From: Gymnorhina tibicen
Taxonomy: Eukaryota > Chordata > Aves > Passeriformes > Artamidae
Reading direction: 5' to 3'
Assembly (NCBI GenBank): GCA_013399875.1
Contig: VXAZ01007544.1
Span: 1,631,091 to 1,695,090, forward strand
DNA: 64,000 nt
The translations under genes were made by a program, and so were the position numbers. Below, one piece after another: positions 36,904-48,597 of this stretch (position 1 is the first letter of the stretch; each line of letters starts with the position of its first letter). The notes under the pieces are model-generated. The model did not search any database, was not told the origin of the DNA, and saw only the letters and a list, made by a program, of their open reading frames with translations.

Positions 36904-38088
36904 TCTAGGGGGATCATACTTCCCTCAAAATAAACTTATTGTTATTCTGTTTCCTGGGCTTTGGACTTTTAACTTCACTAGTTTTTTTAAATGCATCATT
37001 ATCTTTACTCCTTAATAGCTCTGTAATCAGTCCTCCTATTACTGCTGCAGTATTAGACTTAATTTTCTCAGCAAAATAATGAGGAATGTAATCTCTCATC
37101 TTTGCAGGAATTCTGTGCATTGAGACTGCTCTCCACAACTGCATGTAATAATACAGCTGTGCAAAGTTCACATTGCAAATTTTAGTACTGCTTTTATAAT
37201 GCTGCTGCCTAGATTTACAGTTCATTCTTTACAGGCATAACATGTACAGTCAAGTCCCTCTTCTAGCCACTAACAACACAGCATTTGTAATTCTTCTGCT
37301 GTACCTGAACTACTAGGGCCTCACTGAAATCAAAAAGCTCTAGTAATGGGAAGTTCTTTGCCGTTCACTTGACCAAGATCTAGAGTTTTCTTGAAGAGCC
37401 ATTTTCTGGGCAGGTCATGCTGGACTTAGAAAAAAAAGGCAGATTTCTTAACCACTTACCTAGAGATCTGGGTTACTGAATTTTTTTTCTTGTTTTATTA
37501 TGCCTACAATGTGTGACAGCCAGAAGTGAAAACTCCCTGATAAATAAGTGTTACCAAGCTCTGGTGAGTCACATTTTCTTCTCACACTTCGAGTGGGGGA
37601 GTACAGCTGATGGCAAGTGCTGTGCTCATGCTGAGAACTGTAAAGTGTGGCCAGGCTCTGGGGACACACTATTGCACAAGTCAGTCAACAAAGAGCAGAT
37701 GCCTAGAGACTTTCCAACCAGTAGTGTTACCATTAACAGTCCTTACACAGGACTTCTTTCAGACATTTGTTTTTCTTATTGTGGCTTGCTTTTCACATTT
37801 TTCTTAACATTTCCTATAAATAATTCCTGTGATCCTCCAGCCATTTGTAGCTCTGATGTTGACTAGAGTAAATGTGCCTGACCGAGGCTCAGTGAAATCA
37901 GTCTTGGTGAGACCTAAAATCCTTCAGGTGGATCCATCCCAGTTAACCTTAGACATCTAATGGTTAGAAACTTAAATTTTAGTTAGCTGTTGAGAAACAA
38001 GAAATAACATCAGATGGTAATGTCACTAATCCTAAAGTACATGTCTGTAAATTATTGTGGGAAATGACCTTCAATAAGTATCTATTCC
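36904..38088. other. Unique non-coding sequence
   Basis: Open frames of 103 (minus, 36914-37225) and 117 codons (plus, 37513-37866) show no recognisable family and no convincing splice pairs. No RNA gene was seen. Confidence 0.45.
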
Positions 38089-38363
38089 TGTCCATTGACC
38101 AGAGAGAAAGACAAGGTTTAGGCTTAGGCAGTTGATTGAGAGATGTTTATTGTTAAGTAAAATGAATCACACTAGTGGTGGTTACAGCTAGATTAGCCAG
38201 TTTTATAGGTCGTTGCCTAAAAAGCCAGCACCTGCCCTCAGCATTGTGAGTCAGTCAGTCTAAGAGAGGAATGGGGAAGCTAGTCATCCTATATATAGAT
38301 GTATATACAGGCACAGTGTGAAAGCTCAGTACCTCTGAAGAATGATTCATGGGATTAAGTGCA
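38089..38363 (-). mobile_element. Probable short retroviral solo LTR, minus orientation
   Basis: Read on the minus strand, this begins TGCAC and ends GGACA, giving TG...CA ends over 275 bases. It carries TATAAAA (38201-38207) and then AATAAA (38146-38151) about 50 bases further on, the compact spacing of a short U3-R-U5 as in alpharetrovirus-like LTRs. Flanks are ATTCC (38084-38088) and TTTCC (38364-38368), a possible 5-base duplication with one mismatch. The strongest evidence is the order and spacing of signals. The termini and family are not established and no internal viral sequence adjoins. Chance similarity in AT-rich DNA remains possible. Confidence 0.5.
38201..38207 (-). promoter_or_regulatory. 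TATA box of the minus-strand LTR
   Basis: TATAAAA on the minus strand preceded by CC. It would drive transcription to the left, towards 37 kb. Confidence 0.4.
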
Positions 38364-41141
38364 TTTCCATGCCTCCATTAATCATGGGCCTTAAATGCTT
38401 CTGTAGAGGTGCCCCAAGCCAGCCAGTGTGAAAACCTAGATTATGCTGCCCAGATCAATATTGCTAAGCCTTCTTTTGAAGAAAACGCATAATTTTGGAT
38501 AGTGGTCTCACAAAAGGAAATGAGAATATTAAGTTCTAGCCTTTTCACTTTGAACAAATTTAAGCACTCAAGTCTTGTGTCATAGTCCCTCAGCCATCAC
38601 TCACAAATACCGAGTGTTCTCGTCAGAAAGTGATAGAACCATGCACCCTTTTCCCATTTGCTTTATCTCCTGCCTGGAAAATAATACACGTCAAGAGGAA
38701 GGTGAGACAGTTGTGCAGTCCCAGCCTTTTCCACAGACTTTCCATTTAGAACAAAGGACCTTAGAAATGTTGGGACTTAAAAGGTGTATATTGGTCGATT
38801 TGTTAAGGTTTGGTAGGTGATCAGAATCACTCACTGAGACATAGACTGAACTTGGCTCATAAGTCTTAGGTTTCAAGAACAAATTCCATGAAACATTCAA
38901 TAAAGACTTCAAACTGTGCTTTCTTCTCAAAATGTTTGATTTGCAAGTATCTTTGTCTGATGTTCTTACACCACCTCACAGACTGCAAGGTTTGACTGAT
39001 AACAATGAATGAAGAAATCTGTTCTGATAAGTTCTTAGGGACAGATAATAGTGCCAAGCAAACAGTACTTCAGAGGATTTGGCCATAACATAACAAAACT
39101 CTTGGTTCTTAATTTGGCTTCATATTTTCTGTTAAACACTAGGGTGTAAGGTAAATAAAAATGTAAAAGCCATTCAGAAACTTTATATGCTGGCAAAACA
39201 GACTGTAATGCAGCTCTACATAGACATGTTTAAAACTAGGTTTGCTGTATCTTAGGTAGAGCATACCACATGGTGAATCCATTCTCAGACAGACATGCCT
39301 TTTAAAAATCATCTTATTTAATTAGATATTAGAAGCAAATGACTGAAAAATAATAGGCCTGTAACAAGCATAGATGACAACTTGTTCAGCATTATTAGAA
39401 TATGCAGATTATGCTAGACTTATAAAAAAGGGCGAACTCTGAAATGTCTGAGTGGCATATCACCCTCCTATAACTTGTTCTCATACATGCAAATGTGTCT
39501 TTCACAAAACAAGCAAATGGATCGCATCAGTTTCCCCTTAAAAAACTTGATGATCTTGAACACGAGTTCACCTGCCACAGTGTGAATATATAAAGTAAAC
39601 ACGGTCAGGATGGAAATTGTGAATCATTGGTTCCATCATTTGCAAGCCGACTCGAGTTGAAAACCAAATGCATTTAGCATTGACTCACACTGGAGCTTCC
39701 TGACTTAGTGTGTACATGCAGTGAGAGGAAATCCTATTTAAAAGTAAACCTTCTAAAAAGCAGATTAGTCTCAGCAAGATTTCCTGTGATAGAAAGGTGG
39801 AAGTAGCTCTCTCAATTTTATTCTTATACTTATTTGTGGAAGGACTGAGGTGCCTTTGAGTGAAAGACAAGAGGTGATTTCATATTTAACAACTGAATTG
39901 TTCATTGGACTTCATGTTTTATTTGTGTTCCGGTGGGTGAATGGAAAGTGTGTCTCAGCACAACAAAATGGGGTGTAATTTTAAGTGCCTCTTCGCACTC
40001 AAGGAGCAAAATACTAAGTGCATTTCTTCATTACCTACTAAAAATAAATGCAGCAGGGCACTTTTTAACAGGAAATCTTCCCCTTATTGAAAGCTGTCTA
40101 TAGGTAACAATATCAAGCTCTAACATATTTTAGGGAAACCCTTTGATTTAATCTTACTCTGTTTGGAAGTGATAATATAAATGCAAGACAAAATACTTAA
40201 AATAGTAAAATGGAGATTAAAAAATAGAAGTACCTCTGCTAAAATATTTGGGTCTAATCCATCATATCATGTACTCAACAGGAAGGGTATTATTGCAGTA
40301 TTGCATAATCGATTTGTAACTTTGCAAGGAATTATTGCCCAAATCCTGAGAGCACTTACATTCACCAGCAACTTCTCATGTTTGAGTAGTCCTTTTCCAA
40401 TAAATAATCGTATTTATATTTGTAGGATCTAGGTCAGAATTCAGAGCTCTCTGGTGTATCTGTGGCTCTCCAGGGTTGTCAGTGCAGCTCAGCAAGCATA
40501 AAAACATTTGACATATTCAGGTGTTTTTTTTGGTTTTTTTAAGAGGGGCCTGTTTAAATTACTAAAAAAGTCCTCTATGTATTTAATCTGTTGCAGTTAA
40601 TAGATAAATATGTCCAGTGTTTCCCAATGAGTTAGAAATACAAATGTTATTGCCTTTCAGTACTATATAGATGCCAGCAAATCTAAATTTCTTTTGAAAC
40701 AGCTTTTCATTGTCCTGAATTACTTAGGGAAAGATTCATCACTGCATGTCTTCTTACTTTAGCCGCTTACAATTTAAGCAAAACATCTGAGACAGTTGTC
40801 TAGGCTCCCTTTATCATCTGCAGGGAGAGACAGGCAATCTCCAAAGAGCAATGCCTCCCTCTTGTTTTAGATATCTATTTTAGGATGAGCTAAATCACAC
40901 ACTAGAGGTGATTGTCTCTCTCCACTGATGATAAAAAGAGTCTAGAGAGTTACCTTACATGCCTAACTATTAGACAGCAAGAGACAGACAAGGGACACAC
41001 TGCCTTAAACACTCAGGAACACTACATTTATATTTTAAACTCTTTTCCTTAATACCAAATGCTGCCATTATAAAGAAACATCCAAAATTCATTCAGCCAG
41101 ATGCTGAATGTTGTAGATAGTTGTTCATCTATTAAAAGAGT
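38364..41141. other. Non-coding sequence with a conserved-element-like stretch
   Basis: No gene was seen. The interval about 39480-39700 has retained CpGs and moderate complexity ('aaatggatcgcatcag', 'aagccgactcgagttg') and looks like a conserved non-coding element. The rest is AT-rich. Confidence 0.4.
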
Positions 41142-41169
41142 AAACAAACAAACAAACAAAGAAAAAAAA
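41142..41169. repeat. (AAAC)n microsatellite with A tail
   Basis: Four AAAC units followed by GAAAAAAAAA. It resembles an A-rich retroposon tail, but no retroposon body was recognised upstream. Confidence 0.85.
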
Positions 41170-44100
41170 ACCCAACCAAACAGAAAAAGCCCTCACCTCT
41201 AAGGTTTTGAGTTTTGAAAGGGGATGTTTTTGAGCCAGTCTGATGCAACCACCCAAAAATAATTAGTTCCTAAGATGTATTGAGAAATAAAACATAAAAA
41301 ACACCTAGGAAGAATTAATGCTGTTGTGCAAGCGATTGAGATGATTCTGTTCCTCTGTGTACCAGAACGATGAACACAGACTGGAGCAGAGCTACTGAAG
41401 GACTGCCAGGGTAAGAAGAGAGTTTAGACTAAGAAAACAAAAGTTGAGTGGAGTTGTGTTTGTTTTATGGGGGCAAGAAGAGATTCAGAAGAGCTATTTT
41501 AAGCTAAAGAACAATGCTGGCATCACAATACCCTAGTATAAGTTGGGCAGGAATAAACTGCTCTGGAAATTGAAACAGTCAGAACAATGATGTTTTAAAA
41601 CAGTCTTCCAATCAAAATAGAGGCAGAAATCTCAGCTGCTTCTTGAGATGAAATCTGGGGCTTTAATGCATGGAATAATCAGATGTGGTGCCTACAACAG
41701 CAGAGGAGCTGACTCCATATCCTGGCACAAATATCCAGAAGTCAGAGGTACCAAATCCCACAGACAGCTCCAAGGAAGGAATACAGTGAGAAGACCCTTC
41801 CTAGGCATCTGTTTCCAGTGAAGGCTTTCAGACAAAATTGTGATAAAGAAAAATGTTATTAGCCATTGAACTTAATTTCCCTATTGAATCTAAAAGGCTC
41901 ACGTTGAGCCACAAAAACATTAGAAAATTAGAATGACATCAAAGAACTGAGATCCTGAAGGAATGTTATTTAATTCTTACTTTGAAGATGATGGCTGCTA
42001 CCTTTATGATCTTATTTTTTTGCATGGGTGCTTGTGGTAGCAGGGCTTGAGTGTCATCACATGCATTGTCTCTTCAGGCCCGAGCTCCCCAGTTGTTGCA
42101 TCAACAGAGCTGAGTGTGACCAGACTCCATACCAGAATGATAGCTCGGGCATTTTTTGCCACGCGTCAGAAGTCATGACCCAGGAGTGACCTTCTAATCA
42201 CATCTTTATGGACATCATCTTTGGTTTCTAACCTCTCTTAGACTCACTCACATACCTCCAGCAATTCTGTGTGTACATTGTGGGGTTGAACTTAAACAAA
42301 AGCTTGTATTCCCAAACACTGAAACATGACCATGTGCCTGTGACTGAAAGCATTCAGTCCTGGATCTCCAGTATTATGTAACTAGTACAGGGACTTCCTT
42401 CTTTTACTGTCTGTGACCTCTCATTTGATAACGTAAGCAAAAAATGCTCTGGAAAATGGAAAAAGTCATCTTGTCACCACACTCCAGAAACATCCTGAAA
42501 GAAAGGACTGGAGGAATGCAGTTGATTTTGTTTATTTTACCCACAGATTTTTTTCATAACCCTGAGCAAACACTGCTGTGTCATAGCCAAGAGTACTTGC
42601 ATATGCATATGTCAAATATGTCCAGAACTCTAATACGGTTAAAAGGTGATATTGGCAGTAGGGTTCAATGATCAGTAGTAACTTCGATCCAGTTTCTTGT
42701 TTACTGTGTCTACCATGGGAGGTTGTGCATAACATAACTATTTTTTAACTATTTTTTTTTTAACCATTTTTTTTAACCTTTTCCTTGACTGGGCAACAGT
42801 TAATTACACACAGAAGCCTGAAGGCTTTTAATTGTCTTGAATATTGCCATATTTGTACTAATGCAGATACAATGCAAGGGCAGAGGTCACAGCTACTCCC
42901 CTGGGAGGAAGCCATCTCTACGTGCCTCAGCAAACTGTTCAGACATTTGTCAGCCTTTGACTAATATCTCAGAGGTACTTTGGGATCCTACGTCACTTTT
43001 CTCCCTTCAGGGAAGCACGCTGACTGGCTGTAAAAGCAGGTGCACTCCCACATAACATGTTAACATCCAAGCACAGAAGCTGAACCAATTTAAATTCATC
43101 TGTTAAAAGTTTGCAGCCTATTTAGTACCAATGAAAGAATGATTTTTTTGTAAATACCCCTACAGTTTATTCTCTTTGATGGGAAGAGAAATATTTTTAT
43201 ATCAGCATCATTTTGCCATAACAGCATCCTGTTAGTCACACTAGACACTATTAATACACAGTACTTCTGGCCAGTAAGGTTCTAGCAGTCTAGTATTGAT
43301 AAACAGAACAAAAGAGAGAGTAATTTAACCCTTTCCTTGGAGTATGCATAAACCTACTACAACAGATGTGTGATCAACAGGGATCATAGGCTTTAGGTGG
43401 CTGAAATAAGGCTTGTGGTTGCATTGCAGATTTCAAAGCAGTGCAGTGGATTAAACACAGGTCTTCCAATAGAACATGTAGATGATGAAGCTAAAGTTAA
43501 AGCTTGGCCTTCAGCGCAGTACTGGATGGGATTTTGTGCAAATCTATGGCTGTTTTCAGCTTGATTTTCTCAGGAAACAAAAATATTCAGTTTCCCTTTC
43601 AACTATGAGTTCACTACCTTCCTGGAGCCAAAATATTTTCTTAACTTCTTACTTTTATCCTGGATCCAGGATAGCCACAGCCCTGACTGTCTTTTCCCCA
43701 TTCAGATTTAAGGGAAGAAGTTATTGCAACAGTGAAGGGTTTAGCAAGAGCCAGAAGTAACCTTTTGAACACAGAGGACACTAAATTAGGAACCGCTGGT
43801 TCACTCACTGCTTTGCTTATTCTTTGTTCATCTGAAGAAAAGGAACTAATGAATTTTTCCAAAACTTTGATGACTTTTTTTGTTTGCTTAGCCTTGGATA
43901 GCCTACACTTATTCTCTTCCTTGAATTTGCTGGCAGAGATGGATTAGGTATTTTTAAATATAAACACTAGGGAGAGATAGGTTGGATGAGTTTACATGCC
44001 TAGTGGAAAAACTTCCACTGAAGTAAACAAGTGGGGTTTGCTCTAAGGTGGTTTTGGAGATAAACTATACAAGGAGGAGAGCTTGAAATGCAGTACATGC

Positions 44101-44337
44101 AGCTGTTTCAAATTTTTATTAAAATACAGCAAGATGTTTTCCCCAGGAGACATCTTGTTATTAAAACTCTGGCCACATAAAGCAGAAAACAATTGTATTA
44201 TCTTGCCTATTTCTTATGTTAAGTGGGTTAGGGCATCAAGTACAGAATCATGTCTGCAAAAGGCATAAAACTGTATCTTGATATCTTGTAGGAATTGCCA
44301 TGTTCGCTGTGTCCTGTCAGCAAGGTTTTAATAACAA
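41170..44337. other. Unique non-coding sequence
   Basis: Includes a T-rich tandem of 'taac(t/c)attttttt' units at about 42738-42782. A donor-like 'ccagggtaag' occurs near 41406-41415 but has no matching coding frame. No gene was seen. Confidence 0.5.
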
Positions 44338-44339
44338 TG

Positions 44340-44490
44340 AAGATAATAGCTGCTGCTTATCTAATGTTTTTCATCTGTATGGCTTGAAGCATGTTTCAAA
44401 GAAAATATTATTATCCCACTCTTGTAAATTGAGTATCTGAATCATTAAAGAGATCAATGACTTGTTTAAGGTCATGTGCAGAAGGGGTTT
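44340..44490 (-). mobile_element. Probable MIR-type SINE remnant
   Basis: The plus strand resembles the reverse complement of a MIR. It has a 'gataatagctg' entry, a 'tgaagcatgtttcaa' block matching the place of 'taagcgctttaca', then 'tattattatccca', 'ttgtaaattgag', 'aaagagatcaatgacttg' and 'aaggtca'. The order and spacing are right and the divergence is high. MIR relics are known in bird genomes as very old insertions. Confidence 0.45.
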
Positions 44491-47400
44491 TGGAAATGGG
44501 CACAAAAGTTATTGCTAAGATTTTGGCAAGTTTAAGAAAATGTCTTTTGTTTGAATAATCTGTATTTTTCAATTAGTCATTTGCAGAAACTATTTGATAT
44601 ATGTCACTTTTCCTTTGCTGAAGAAAAGCAGATCGTCAGGCTATGGTCTGTCAGTTTTTTGCTATGGAAAAATTAATGACATAGAACTAAGGGAATTTAG
44701 AAAAATTCATAATGAATTCTGGAACGTTGTTCATACTATACAGTCTATGACTTTGATGACACAACTACATCCAATGAAATCACTGGCACCTGAAAAGTAA
44801 TGAGTGTCACTCTGCGTCATTAAATTTAAAGAATGCCTTTTTATTTCAAACAGTAGCTGTTAAGACAAAATAAGCAGCAATTCCTAGTCTAGAAAAGAGA
44901 GGTAGGATACTAATTCATACATTCTGTGGATGAGGAGCAGCTTTCTTCTGTCACTTATAATCTCTGCCTCTTGATTTCAGCTCATTTAGTGTTGCAGTCT
45001 GCCTCCTCCTTCTCTTCCCTGCAAAACCCTTTAGTGCAAAACCAGCTGTCAGGCTGCCCAGGATTTCTGTATTTTCTGTGTAAGTGGTGTTTTTTCCCCA
45101 GAAAATACAACTGTGAAATGCTGTCTGTCAAAATTAAGGAGTTAAAATCTATGGCAGTGCCTAAAAACCTTTAAGGGGTTAATTAACTAGGACACATCTA
45201 AAATTTAGAAATTTAGTTAAAGCTGGTTGTATAGGCTCTTTGTGTAGTAGAATGAGGGAGAGACACTTCCAGTAAGTAACCTAAAATAAATATATATGAT
45301 AGGTGGGATGTCCTTTTTTTACTTCTATCTTATATAAGTCACATATGTAACTAAGAGGAAAAATTTTCCAAGGTTTAGATGTCCAAAATCAGGCAATACA
45401 AGTTTCATCCTTTGTGGTAAATCCTTCACTGCAGTCAGTAGCTTTAACCTGATATTCTTGAAAGATTATAACTAGGCAAAATCTAGCAAATATCTGACCT
45501 TAAGAGCCCAAGAGAGGGCCTTTGTTTCTTCTCTATATGTACAGAGAAATATTATTTCACATATTCTTCCTTTCAGCACATCAAATTTATTCTGGCCAAC
45601 ACATCATAGGAAAAATTCATATTGTGTAGAAGCAGTTATTTAATGCCATTTCACACCCGAGTAGGCAGAGGTTTTGGGGGACAACACCAGACTGGAACTG
45701 CCAAGAAACTGAGTAAGTTTCCTGGTGACCAAAAGAGAATGAAAATTAGGATGCCTTCAACTTTATTCTAAGTGCAGCCGCACTACCATCTACTCAGTGA
45801 GTCAGATACCAGACAACAAGTTTCTGAAGGAACCAAAAGCTACGAGTCTGTACGTGATAATTATCCTGATGGGATGGAGCAAGCAGCACCCAAGAGAGGC
45901 ATCTCAGCATCCTTGCGAGAGAGACACATTGTTGTTCATCACTGCATACTGGGAAGAATGAAGAATAACAGGTTCTGTAAACTCAAGAATACAGCTGAAA
46001 ACTAGATGGCAGCTGTCATTTTCTGGAATTGTTTCTGAGAAGAACTAGGGAATGGAGATCTGTCGTTTTTATTTTCCAGTGAAGTTTGATCAGTTTTAGT
46101 ATTAATAGTTAACATAGCTTAAGAGCTGTTGAAAGCCCTGTTACTACAGGCTCTTAGGATAGAAATCAGCAGACGTGACATGGACAGTAAATGCTGCAAC
46201 ATTTCACTGGAGTAAAAATAAATCTGCAACAATAAGTTTGGTAAGTGCTTACAGCAATTGCAACATTCTTCCATAAAGAGATACCACATGGAATTATGCA
46301 AATTACAGTCTTCAGGATGTCAAACAGGACTCAGCTGACTTCCCTGGAGATACTTTCACTTCACGAGTGAGAAAGTAGTCAACTGTTGAGTATATATTGG
46401 GATTTGGGGAATTTTTCACAACAGTTCATATAAGAGGTTTATAAATAAGTGTACAGACTAGTCTCCTTGAACAATAGCAAAATGAAGTAATCTGGAAGAT
46501 TTGATTAATAGTGATGACTGATAATAGTTATATCAATAGAGGCGATGTACGGCAAAAAACCTATGTATGGCAAATTTTTCTCTTTTTTTCAAATTTATTA
46601 AACTAGGGGAGAAATAAGGTGAAGAAACTACTTTTGTTTATATGTTTAGGCTAAAACCAACAGAAATTTCTTGGAAAGCAGAAGTGTGTTGTAGTTGGAA
46701 AAGTATGTTAGAGTAAGCATGTTTCAAGTGATTGGAATTTTAAAATATTTGACTACAAGCTGTAAGGACACAATGAGATTAAGCATGGAGATGTGGCAAA
46801 ACATTTGGGGATTTTGGGAACTGGGTGACTTAGATGAGGAGATGGTGATACTGAAAGGTCTGTAGCAGGTCAAAGAACTGCACCAGAAAACTCTACACAC
46901 ACCTTCTTGTCATTTATAGAAAACTAATTACACCCTGTTTGGGAAGTGAAAGCTGTGGGTCACAGGCACCACAATTTTAAAAAGTTATAGAACATGATTA
47001 CCTATATAAATTGTCTGGTACTTGATAATGGTTTATTTTATCTGCTGTTAAGAAGGACAACATTTAATTGTTTATGTAGATGATTGCCTACAAAGTGGAG
47101 ATCTATTCAATAGATAATTAAACAGAGGACAGTCCTAATCAGCTGCATATACAGGTCTTCTAAACAACTCATTTCCCAAAACCGAGGGCAAGAATGAGTA
47201 ATATTGAGTAGGAGGGAAATGCAAACAAAAAGTGAGAGAACGTGAAGTGATTATTAGAAGCCAGAAAGCCATTGCTCTACAGTCAAGAAAGAAAAATTTG
47301 GCCAAGAGCCCACCATATTTTGATGATGGCATCACAGGCCTACTGATGAAATGAAGCAAGTAAATTTGTTAATAACAATACAAAAATGCAGTTTTCATAA

Positions 47401-48465
47401 CATACTAGTTTGTGTCAGAATATTTTTGAATAGCCATTAGTGTTCAGCAAGGTTATTAAGCAAAGGTTTGTTAGGAGTAGACCTTTAAAAACCAAGAAAC
47501 CAACATTACGTTTACCCCAGAGTTATAGACGAGAGATTTCAGACAACTAGTCTCCTGGTGATCCAATATAATTCAGTTTCCTAAGAAAACAGTGCTTATG
47601 TGATCATGCTGTCTGCCTATTGAGGTGTCTGTCTGCTGTCTGCTAACGCTCCTCATTTTTTCCAAAATTTCAACTACATTTGAGAAAGTGGTAAAAGATT
47701 GAAACATTAAAAAAATCCTGAAACTTTCCAGAATACAAATGCTATTTGGGAGTTTCAGTTCTAAAGTTGCTGAGAAAAAAAAGAATCTGTCCACATGGTG
47801 ATTTGTAAGATAGTGTGTATCAGGAAAATTATGCTGCTAAATTTTCCAGTAAGTCTTTAGAAATGTAAAAACACCCAAAGATCAGATAGGCTCAATATTT
47901 AACAGTATGCCAAAGAATCACTATTTTGATTTTAACAACACAGTATCACTGATTTTTAGGCAGTAGTTACACTATCATTCAATTCTTGCTAAAGTGGCTG
48001 TTATTTCCTTGCACGGGAGCAAGGCAGCATCTTACCTGTAAAGAAAAATAGATCTTGGATCTCTGGATGTCCAGCTTGGTAGGAAAAAAAGATATCTGCC
48101 TCATACAGCAATATAAAGCAGTTTTAGCTAATCAGTCCTCACATTGGAGACAGTGACTTTCAGTTCCTAGTGAGATTTGGGTTAGCTGGATTTGGGATTG
48201 TAGAGTCACTGCTGCAGACAGAAGTGAGAGCCTGTTTCAGTGCAAGAGAACAATCCCTTGAGCTGCATAAATTCAGTGTTATAAAAGGAATTAATTCCTT
48301 CATTCCTCCTCCCTGAATTAAACACTTCCTGAATTCTGAGTCAACAAAAACCAGTGATTCTGCTACCCTGAGACCAGCAGAAAATAAGACCTGCTTCTGA
48401 TGTTGCACATTTCTATTCAATGTTGCACATCTCTGCAGTATGCTCAGGTGCTTCATCCACACCTG
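44491..48465. other. Unique non-coding sequence
   Basis: No gene, RNA gene or clear mobile element. Open frames reach 82 codons and are unconnected. Confidence 0.5.
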
Positions 48466-48597
48466 CCAGTGTGATGGTCAAACTTTAAATGACTTCCTGT
48501 TCCTAGTTGACAAGGTTGTGGTAGGTCACAGGCTGAACTTGATGATCTCAAAGGTCTTTTCCAGTTTAGCTGATTGTGTGATTCTGTGATTCTGCAG
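48466..48597 (+). mobile_element. CR1 LINE, short 3' terminus
   Basis: Plus-strand CR1 end with 'gctgaacttgatgatctcaa', then 'aggtcttttccag', then decayed terminal octamers (tgattctg repeated). It is about 130 bases long and 5'-truncated. The minus-strand 114-codon frame at 48453-48797 reads through it and is not a gene. Confidence 0.8.

Noticed and set aside
37513..37866. 117-codon plus-strand frame
   Set aside because: No recognisable protein family, no coding-type composition and no paired splice sites.
41142..41169. A-rich tail suggesting a processed pseudogene
   Set aside because: No cDNA-like or SINE body was recognised upstream, and the tract is a plain AAAC microsatellite.
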